Made by a program: the position numbers and the translations under genes
The notes under the pieces: generated by a model
The model's input: only the letters and a program-made list of their open reading frames with translations
Databases searched by the model: none
Told to the model about the DNA's origin: nothing
Shown here: positions 16,722 to 28,700 of the stretch, piece after piece
Layout: each line of letters begins with the position of its first letter
Numbering within the stretch: the stretch's first letter is position 1
IMG/VR virus record: IMGVR_UViG_3300008110_000034
Span: 62,001 to 126,000 of that record
Reading direction: 5' to 3' (one strand)
Length of the DNA: 64,000 bases
Origin: a virus

Positions 16722-19700
16722 TTATGGTGTTTTATTAGGCCATGCTCCTTCGTATCTTTTTAAAAATTTTGCTATTGGAGTATTAGAGAACGATAAGGAT
16801 TTCCCTGGCTCATTCCAAATCTTCCCTTGTCGTTTAACTATACTAATCTTAGTTCCAATACTTGGAATTTCGCTTAACAATACACCCTTTGTAGTGCCAT
16901 CGACTGCAAAATCTGCATCAAATTCAACATCTGCTCCAGGACTTTCGGGTCCGTTATCTAAGCAGTGTACTTCATAAGGATGTTTCTTTAATCTTCTGTT
17001 TCCAGTAAAGAATTTCCACTTATCTGAATCATTAAAAAAGCTATCAGAGCTTATATGATCGCTTGTACATCTATAGTTATAGCTACCATAAATTACAATA
17101 TCTCCTAAATTGTAACTTGTATCTGATGTCCAATCTCCCATTACTAGCCAACCCCCGACAAACACTTCAACATCATCGCACTGTCCAAACTGTGTTGGGG
17201 TTGATGATCGGCGCCATCCAGTATATAAAGTACTTCCGTCGGCTACGGTTCCTGATGTTAATGCTGGAGTAAACTCTAACGGTACTAATTTAGTGCTACC
17301 GTCGCTATAATGATTTTCTATAATTAACTCATCATTATAAGGAATAGTTTCTGAAAAACTAATATCTTGTACAAGCATACCAAAACTATGTAATGTAGGT
17401 ACACCTGTACCTAAAGTTCCTCTTCTTAACTGACCTAGAATATTTCCATTTTTATAAAGATATTCTATACGTTCTCCGTTAATTTCAATAATTCCTGGAA
17501 TATTTTTTAAACTTAATGGATCTGCTAACACACTTCCATTAGTAACTTCAATTTCTGAATCATAATAATTTAATTCTCTTGCTAAGGAAGTTTGCTTGTC
17601 AGAGCGTAATCTCTTATAATGCACCCTATTTAAAATATCTTTAAATTGCATGTAACTAATTGCTTGCTCAGTTACTTGATCATTGAATACTATAATCTCA
17701 ACTATATCGCTAGATATTAGATCTTCAGACAGCATTATTGATTGTTTTAAAGGATGTAAAGAATAATCTACACTATGAGTTAATAATTTTCTATTCTTAG
17801 TTACCCATACATAATCGTCTGAAGACACTGGTGCCTTTAAAGAAAACATACCGGCAGTATTTTTCTTAAATTCATAATAGTCTGCAGACATTGGAACTAT
17901 TGTACCTTGGGATTCTAATTTGTTATTTGTTCTTTCTACATTAAGGATATCATGATTGTAGTATGTAATAACTTCAACCTCAGTACCTGTTGGATATGAC
18001 TCTGTAAGTATTAAGTTAGTTACGCCACCACTGTCAATTTCAATTCTGTAATCAGCATCAGTTAAAATTGCAATAGATAGCACTGTTCCTTCGACATACG
18101 AAGAACTTAACAATGTAACCGATATTCCTGCACCATTAAAAGTATAATCAATCACAGGAGATAGCAGCTTACCATCAACATACACTGATAAATTAGAGAC
18201 AGTTAATGTACTTGGAGTTAACTGATATTGAGGAATATTGTAAGTTAACTGACCTCCACTTAATGTAAAATAAAATGTTCTAGGAGATCTTAAAACTTCT
18301 TGTCCTACTCTTACAATTGAATTTCTTCCAAACGGTAATTTTTTACCTATAGGAATAGTAAGAGTATAACTAAACACTTCTTCTTCTGCTTCAAAAGATT
18401 CAGATCGAATAATTGACATCTTATCAAGTACTGGTGTTCCTTCGATAATAGGAGTAATTGCATAGGTAATCACAGAATCTAATTCAGGCGGTGCTGCAAA
18501 TTTTATTCCTAATTTACCTATACTAGATTCTCCATATGATTCATCAGTTTCAAATAAAACATAGTCTATTGCTTCGCCGTTAACTAGAACGAATCCTTCA
18601 AAATTACTTGACCAAGATGCTCTAGTTATGAATTCTGTCGAAACACCGTCAGCTATAAAATAATCTAAATCAACTACATTAGATGAATTTAATCCAAAAG
18701 ATGTAATGTTAACTATCTGTGTATTAGACGCTGCTGCTGTTAACTTAACTTCATTTAGTTTCCAATCGTACTGATAATCAACACCTCTGGTTAAAATTTG
18801 ATCGTCCAATTTTACAATTAATACAGCATTTCCATTTGGAATCTGATCAAGGGTAAAACTAGATGTTGAATTGTCTCCTTTGTAATTTTTAGAGATAATT
18901 TTTGCAGACCCGCTTGTTGGTCTATTATAAACTTTAATTGCTACAGTGTCAGAAATATGTCCTGGTACAACTTCTTCGGGTGCCGAACTTGACGTTGGTG
19001 TAACGAATCCGTCACCGTCAATAATAATATCATCTGCATTTAACCCTGTAGCAGATGAATAATCAATTGGTCCTCCGTCAAGACGTATGTCATAGTTAGT
19101 TTCTAAAGGTTTATAGCTGCCATCGCTTGTTGATCGTCTTACAATAACAATATCATTGCTGTTAATTGTAATTTTATCTTCGGGGATCACCACTGTTTGA
19201 TTTACTCCGTCTCCTACAAATGTAGCCATTACTGCATCAGGGTATCCAGGAATAGGAACACCTTCATAATCATAGTTGTCGATTCTAACAGGCGGCAAAT
19301 AACCGTTCACAGACCTTAGGTCCTCAGGATCGTACCTACTAATATAAACGTTAATTTCTTCATTTAATGCAGGAACATAATCTAAAACTACTTCATAATT
19401 CGCACCGGTATAGACATAATCATCAAAAGAATCATCAAATGTGTCCCACGGAATTGTCATCCAAGGTAAGTTATCCCAGCCGTATTGTATATTGAAATCA
19501 AGACCAACTATGTTTACGCCACCGTAGTCAACGCCTGTCATTAATTGACTTAGTTGCTTACCTAATTGAGCAGTCTGAGGATCGTAATAAAAATTAATTC
19601 TATCCGCAGCATTAAGATGTATAGATGATTTATTATATCTAATAACTACAGTTGCACCTTTTGTTGGCGGAGTTTCAAAAATTACAGATCCGTAGTACTG

Positions 19701-22700
19701 TGTAAATCCATTTATTTGTGTATTCTTAACAACTAATCTATAATCATCTCTTAATATTTCAACATTATTAATTGTAATTAAAGTTTTCCCAACCTCAGTA
19801 TTTGGTGCCCATTTTAGATCAAATTGTAATCTCTTTCCTGTTACTTGAATGTCGCCAGAGAATGTTTCTGTTTCAAGAATACTAGTTACTGCATATGTTC
19901 TAGTTGTTCTATCAAATCTCATTTTAATCATAGAACTTCTAACGACACCATTTTCAATAATTGCTACAGCTCTAGCATAATTGTCTGATAAGGCTGTTCC
20001 TCCAGAAAGAGTTACAATTGGTGCTTTAAGGAATCTAGTTCCGGAATTTATTATTCGAATTTTAGACACCTGTCCGTTTGAAATAAATGCTTTTGCTGAT
20101 GCTTTTACTCCATAACTATCTTCTATAATAACGGTTGGGGCTGTTATATATCCAGAACCTCCATCTACGATTTCAATCGAACTTAGTGTAAATCCAACAT
20201 TATCATACCAATGTTTCCACGGATATTCCGATAATACACTAGTACCACTAATCTCTGTTACAGGAGGAACCGCATTTACGGTCTCAGAAACCCTAACATT
20301 TACTGGAATAATTGTATCCTGATTACTAATAGTAGATTGTAAATCAAAGTCTGTTAGACTTAACGGAGTATTTTGAACTGTATTATATGTACTGATAAAT
20401 TCTCTAATTTTAGTTCTATAAGGTTTAACTTCATTAATATAATCTTCAAAATTATCTAAGTTATCATTATTGTAGGTAACTTTTTGTTTTAAACTACCTA
20501 CATTATGTTTTGCCTTTACAAAACTAGTTTTAAATACCCAATCAACTAATGTTTGCTCCGATAGTACATATCTAATACTTGAGAAGAACAGTTTTAAATA
20601 TTCAACTCTTAATGTATCGACAAAAATTTTATCTTTAAAAGAATTTAAAATTACTCTTAATTCGACTGAGGCAAATTCATCGTACCCGTCAGAATCAAAT
20701 AAACTTCCATCGTAGCCAACACCACCTTCTTTATATTTGTAAAGATTATCTTTAAATTGTATAGTTCCTTGATAACGACCAACGACACTATAACTTTGAG
20801 TATAATCAACACTTGTACTATCTGCATATTTTTCAAGGATTATCCAGCCGCCTGATCCTATATTGTTAACTTTAACTGTGTCTCCAATTTTGGTTTTAAG
20901 TAATGGTAGCTGATAAGTACCGTCTACTGCATAATCTACTTTAGTAAATTGGTTGTAACCTGTAGCATAATAATCAATATAATCCCAATATTGAGTTACA
21001 TCGTATGTTTGAGTTTTTGCTCTAAACCAGGAAACATTATCCCACTGATAAATGCTCCATCGATTAAGAGCAGCAGAATCACTATTAACAAGTACGCTAT
21101 AATATCTTACTGTTAATCGTGTACCATCTGAATATCCTTGTCCAGGATTATTAATTAAAACTTCAGTAATTTGGCCTTTTGAGTTTATTACTGGTAGTAT
21201 ATCTGCATTTTTTCCTGATCCGTATATTTTAATAGACGGTGCAGTTGTATATCCATATCCAGAATTACTAATAACTACTTCAGTAATTCGTCCATCAGTA
21301 ATAACAGGAGTTAATATTGCCTGGCGGAGACTATCAGTATTAATAAATCTTAATTCTAATTCTGTATCGATAACTCTATCGTAAAGTCTAGAAACAGACG
21401 AGGGCTTTGGTTCAGTCATTAACAAATCGCTCAAGTCATAATCATCTGCTATTAGATTTTTAGCTAGTACAGAATTTGCACGTTCAAATAGTTGTTTTAA
21501 TGCTTCTAATCTATTAACAAACATACTCTGTCTTGGCCTAGATTCAATACCATATCGTAATTTAATAGGTAAATTTAAATCCGGTAGAGGTCTATCATTA
21601 GCATCCTTGCCTACTAAACTGTAAAACCATTTTTCTTCAATCTCTTTAGGAATAGATGTATTCTCGTTTTCAGAAATAATTTTCCACTGATAATGTGAAT
21701 TGTTATCTGTCTTATCAATTATCCAATACTGGAAATTTAGATTTACATCATTATTCTCAAGTAATGATTTAAAATTATAAAGATTTATACTGTTCTTTGA
21801 TAAGAAAGAAACAAACTGATATCCCTGAGCTTTTGGATCTGAAATTAAATTTGCAACATCAGTAGCACTGATATTTCTTCCTGCTACTGATGGCACTGTA
21901 ACTTTGTTTTTAACCCAAAAATAGTAAGTGTTCTTAAATGTTTTTGAAATACTATCGTATCGTTTCTTAATACTGTAGGCATTATCGCCGTATAAACTTT
22001 GACCGCTTATTCCTTGACTTAAACCGGATTCAGTATCTGCAATATCGTCCCATGCAGATGGTAAAATCTTTGATTCTACCCATTCGTAGATATCAATACT
22101 TGCATTTTTATGCAAGGTATTCCATGTGCTTGATCTGTATATTAGGTCTTCAACATAGCTGTCTAAAAATTTTGCGTTGGTTAAGTCCCACCATAATACG
22201 CCAACCTGTTCCGACGTCCAGTCTAAACCTTCATCTACGTTTAAGTCGTTATTACTATAAGAATAGATCGCAGGATCAAAATAGGTTTTAAATTTAATTT
22301 CTTGATCAGCAGGTCCGGCAATCTTTCCTTGCACAGGATCTATTACGTCTAGGTAATTTAATAATGTATTTGTTCTTGAATTATAAACGAATAATTTTTT
22401 AATTTTTTCAACGTCTACTACTGCAGACTCTTGATAAAGTTTTTTCCAACTGTATTGAGTTTTTAGTTTTTTAAATGAATATACAATTCCTGTATTTTCA
22501 ACGTAGCTATCGTCATACTCTGGTGCCGAAACTAGTATAGTACTATCGGCTACCGCAATACTTTCTCCGTATTTTAGTAAGGAAGAATCATTAAACGTTA
22601 AACTTTCTCCATATATGAAGTTAGTATAATACTTGTCAAATATATCTATTCTTCCGTTATCTAGAATAACAGTGCTGCCGTCTTGGAAGGTGTCGCCTTT

Positions 22701-25700
22701 CTTACTAAACACTAATAGTGTTTTATCATCATTCATGAATTCAATAGTTGACCCAAATCTTTCGTCAATCTCATCACTGATACTACGAATAGTTTGAGCT
22801 TTTTCATAGGTTTCGCTAGTTAAATCATAGACAAATATTTTTCCGTTGTTGGAAGCGCCTACTATGTCTGTAATTCCAATGGCTAGAGAATCTCCAGTAC
22901 TGCTTAATGCTACACTGGCACCAAATCTTGTGTTTGCTTCAAGATCGCCTGTTGCCGGTTCTAATACTGGTAAAATAAGATCGTAGCTATTGCCATTATA
23001 CTGATATACAAATACCTTGTCTGCATTAGGGGCTGATATCGCTAAACGATCCCCTGAGGAAGAAAAATCAAAATCATAAGCAAACTTATCAGAAGCAGGG
23101 CTAGTGTCCTCAATGTTTAATACATCGTTGGGGAAATATCCTAATATATTTTTATCAGTTACTACTGTCCATTGATCAATATCAAATGCACCGGCAGATA
23201 AATCCTCAATTGCTTCATATATACTTTGATTATAAAATACTAAATCTCCCTGGTAATACTCAATTAAACTGCTAAAGGCGCCACGATACCTTCTATCATA
23301 ATCCATGTGCCACTCAATGCCGCTATCGTCACTTACGTTAGAGTATCTATACAGATATAATTTTCCAGATAGAGGACTTGTTATACCAAGAATATACTCT
23401 CCATTAGACTGAGAGAACTTCATCTTTGTACCAAATTCTTCGTTGTTTAATACAGGATGAGGGCTAGTAAATGATGTTACTACTCTGTATGTTCCATCAG
23501 CAATTCTTTTGTATAAAACAACCAATCCTTGACCAACATAGCCAGAAGGTGTTCCTGATTTAGTTGCTTCGATTAATCTTGCGGGAGTCCAGTCTTGAGC
23601 AAATTGATCAATAGTTGATGTTTCAGCATCTAATAAGTTAGTTGCAGCTTGCCAATGAACATTTCCAACTCGAACAATGTCGTTTTCATTATAATTTGCT
23701 GTTGAATTATAATTGCCGCGGTAAGTTGTTTTAATGTTAGAAGCACGAGGAGCAGCAATAGCTAACCACTCTGCATCTTCTGACATTGCCAATTTAGTTC
23801 CAAAGCCGCTATTTGTAAAATCTGCTATAGGACCTAAGGCTGACACAGTAAGTTCTTGTAGTCTTCCCCAAGTTCCATTGAATACATTGTATATTAATAC
23901 TTTATTTTGTTCTGTTCCTACAGCCAAAGTAGTTCCAAGCTTGTTTGTAGCTAGGGCAATACCAAATTTTTCTTCGGTTCTTGGCTCATCATTTTTTAAT
24001 TCTACTTTAGCATATACTGGAGAATTTTTCCAAACTGCCCAGTTGTTAGACTGTTCATTTGAATCTGCCCATATCAGTTCTCCGGCTTTAATATTTGTAG
24101 ATAAAATTTCATTAGCTAAATCAATACTTTCAAGTCTCTGACTAACAAAAATCAATTCTCTAGTTGCGCCTGATAATCCTTGAAAGTTTGGAATTTCTTT
24201 TTCTACAACTATAGTATCGTCTATTAGATCAGACACTGTATAAAATCCGTCAGCGTCGCCTGACGATTGTAATCCAAATACATCCCCAATAGATAAATTA
24301 GGAGTTATATCACATTCAAATGTTAAGATTCCGTTGTCATATGTTGCACCTATAATAGTAAATGGTGCTCGAGTAATTCTATAAACATTCCAATAATCGC
24401 CGCCTGCATTTAATGTTTCAAAGGCGCACCAAATGTAATCTCCTATTGAAAATTCATTTGGATTTTGATCTAAAAGGTCAAGTAAAGAATCAACACTAAG
24501 TGTTACGTCGTCGTATCTTACATACCCTGGAGTTCTTAAAAATCTTGTTTTATGAGATCTTATTGGCCAAGGATTACTAGAATAATTAACTGTTCTAACA
24601 ACAAGGTCTGTTGGCACTTGTCTGTAAACAGAGTCAACAATATTAGAATCAATAGAATTAACAAATTCAATTGGCTGTGGATTAATTTTAAAATTATCTT
24701 CTTTTAGTTTAATTTCAATTTCATCAAACGCTGCACTTGCACCGTATTCTCCTACTCTAACAGCCCATTCTTCATCAAACACAAGACTATCTTGGTCGTT
24801 TGCACTTAAAACGTCAAACAGTTTGTTTAAAACATTCTTTGTGCCCTTCTCAATAATCATACCTTGATAAAACTTATACTGACTTACGTCGTCTCGAATA
24901 ATATTTTCAAGGTACTGTCTATTTTGATATCCAATTAAATGTTGCGCTACTTTTTGTTGGCCTGCATCAAAATTATCTGTGTCTAAATCATAGAAATCAG
25001 TAAACTGTTCTGCTTTATAATCCCAGTTAGGAATTAACCTAGGTGTAGGTTTTTCTAATAGTAGCTTCCACTCATTACTATTAAACAGTTCTACTCCGGG
25101 AATAAATTTGTTTGCACTATAATAAAATTCTTTAAACTTTACAATTGTTCCTAACGAGTAATCTGTCCAAGGCTCCCAATCTTTAATTACTGCTTCATCA
25201 TAGATAAATCCTGGAATACTAAATCCGCCTGTCCAGCTTTGAGTAAGGTAGCCGTTTATTTTAATTCTTTCTTGACGATACCCTGGTTCTAAATCATAGA
25301 TAACATCATTAAACATTGTTCTATTATCTATAACAACTACATGTTCTTTTTGTATTAGATAAAAAGTAGCTGAATAAATTCCGTGGCTAGTGTTTGCAGG
25401 ACTTACTGAATAATTGTTATCTGTTCTATAAATGCTTGTTAGATCAGGATCTAATTTTTGCCCGTCAACTCTTAAAATGTTATATCCGTAAAAACTATCT
25501 TTAATATCATTAACTACTGAAAACTCAGTATTAAGAGTAATTTTTTCTGCTGCAGGACTTAGAGAGATAACTGCTCCAGTTTTCCATTTCTGAGTAGCCC
25601 AGAACATAAATTCTTTTAAGCTGGTGTTCCAATTAGAAATACTTTCAGTGTTAGTATTAAAGTCGTCAAATACAAATCCTTGGTCTTCTAAATAGATACC

Positions 25701-28700
25701 GTATCCTTCTAAAAAACTTACCACTTCTTGTATTGTACTAAGTGTAGTTCCGTAACTTAATTTTAATACTTTACGTTTTTCCCAAACTTTACCAAGAGTG
25801 GCAACTACTCCGCCTGTTTCTGGGAGACTTGGTAATAAGACATAAAGATCTTTATCAAAAGTATCTCCGCTTATGTGATTAGTTTTTACTCTATAATATC
25901 TTCCGTTGTATCTAATTACTTTTCCAGCTACATAAGTTTGGTTAGTATCAAAATCTGTAAATGATTCGCTTATTCCGCCAATTCTAATAGTAGGACCGTC
26001 TTGTAATTTAGAATAGTAACTAAAATACGGTTCGTCTTGATTATACCCTGCAATATTAAATCCGTCAGACACTTTAACAATAATAACTCCACTATAAGAA
26101 ATTTTTCTAATTGGAGAGCTAGTGTTAAGAACAATGTTATAATTCTCCTGCGGAACAAATACATTATTTTTAGAAGTTGGAGATTTAGAATCAAGAATTA
26201 ATCTAAATTTTTCCTTACTGGTAAATCCGCCAAGTTTGCTGACTATTCTATTTGTTAAAGACGACAAGTCACTCTTATAACTAGAAATATTATAATTGTT
26301 GATAGTAAAAATATGATCAGAGATATAATTTATTAATCCGCTGGAATATTCTCGAGTAGCATCATTAACATTCGAAGGTAAAATTATATCCTGAAGTCTT
26401 ATACGAAGATTGGTGTCTTTGTATACTAACTGATTGGCTTTATTTTTTACAATTCTACTTCTATCAAAGCAAGTTCCTAATGTTTTGTTAGGAGATAAGG
26501 TTAAGAAGGCTAGAAGCGCAGCAAACGGATAAAGACTTGATCTTCTCCATGCTGTCTCAACTGGACCTTGATCTCCAAATTCTAAATATCCGGCTGGGCT
26601 TGGATTTATTACGCCAGTGACCATTCCGGTTTCGTACGGACTTATTAATCTTCCTTGATGGTCAACAGGAATCATATCTATCAGTCCTGGCCGCTTGTAG
26701 TGCAACTTTCTAGTTACTGGTTTTCCTGGCTCTCGAACTGCACCGTCATTTAAATCTTGCCAAAGAATTCTATTATTAGCAGTGTATGGCGCTGGTCCAT
26801 ATACTGATTCCCACCATACAGGTTTAATAGTAAATCCTAAAACCTCCCAAGGATGTGAATGCGGTCTGTCTGTATCAAGGAGCCATTTATAAATTGCTCT
26901 CCAGTGTGCTGGCACGGGTCTTCCGTCAGGTGCAATGTTTCCTCTATAATTGAAAGTAAAGCCGTTAGTTCTGTCATACGTTGGTAATCTAGTGTAATCT
27001 TGATCTATTTGGCTTGACCAGTAATAAAAATATTTTGATAGGACTTGATTGTATTCATCTAAATCATAGTCTGTATTTCTAAAGTAACCTGGGATAGTAT
27101 CTTCAATGTTAAAAATTTCTGGATTGTAAGAGATTTTTATATTATTATAAATTCTTTTTTCTAACTCTAGAAGCAATTCATCTCTATAATCACCAAATGC
27201 AATAGTAATACTTCCGTCGTGTCCTTGTATAACATCTGTAGGTTCAATATAAGTTGTATCTTGAAAAATTTCAGGAACAAACTTTGGCCAGATGCCTAAT
27301 TTTGTTGGTGTAGGAGGTACGAAAGTTCCGTCAGTTGACTCGTACTCATATACTTCAATCAAGTCATCCTCGTTGATGTCTAAGATGATTTCTAAATATC
27401 CTGAAGAAGTAAAGGTATAATTCAATCCGTAAAGTAGTTGTTCACCATTTAGATAAACTAAAACTGACTTATTTGATAATGCTGACATATCAAATACATC
27501 AGAAATTGGGTACATCTTTACACGAGAATCCAACACAGGATATTCAGTTTTTTTACTTGGTCCATAGGCAAACATATCGCTTAGATAATAAGGATTTGTT
27601 TTAGGAGTCTGTTGATTTATTTGATATAAAATCTCATCAACATGGTCCCTAATATTGCTGCCAGAACCTGATTCTTCGGCTAGTCTTAAAAATAATCTTT
27701 TGAATGTTGCATACGTTTCTTTAGCGTCTTCAACAGATTTTAGAACATTAGCAGTTTTTGAACCAAGATGATAAAGGCTAAAATTTAACGGACATGTGTG
27801 CTGAACGAACCGTGTACCGTACGAGGATGTGTCTCCTAAGTCTCTAAGATTACCTTGTCCAATATAATTTCCTACAAATCCTGGAATATTTTCAGAGATT
27901 GAAGATACATGATCAATAACTTCGCCTAAAGTAAAGTATTGTAAATTATTGTTTAAAGGATTATTTTGTAAACTTAAAGGTATTTCGTAATATCCTTTTT
28001 TATTCTTAGCTTGTTTTGCAAAGCATTTTAAGGTTATTACATCTGAATCTGTAATTGTTATTCTACTGTTTTGATTAAGCGATACGTATTTGTAGTTTAT
28101 TCCTGTTTCTACAGTAAACGCAGTCTTTGGAATTCTTTTACCGTTAATTAAAACTCTAACTTCAAGATCTAATAAATCGTTTGCATTATCGTATACGTCA
28201 ATAGGAAAGTTATTCTTATATTCTGTACCTTCGTAAATTCTAATAATAGGTTGAGCATTAGTAATTAAATTCTTACACCATCCATTAGAATATTCTTCAA
28301 GATTATATCCGTGAATAATTTTTAAAAATCCAGTATCTGTATTTTTTGATAGTGTAACAAAGTTTTCTTTATATTGAAAATAATCTGTTAATAGATTAAA
28401 TTCAAATAATATGTCTCCTACATTTGCTATATTTTGATAAGATAACCCGAACCCTAATTCAGAGTCGGCACTAAGTGAAGAAGTTTTATATGAAAAAATC
28501 TTATTTCCTGCAAAACTTGATCCGTCGTAAACAGAAATGTCTGCAAAGCTATTTCCATCCTCGTCAAATAAATCAAATAAAGGAGACTGATTTACTGTTA
28601 TTTTTTGCTGGCCTTTGTTCCAAATGGATCCATTATAATAATACATTGATCCTTGATTTTCTTGGCCGAACTTTACAAGAACTGTTTCTCCGTTAATAGG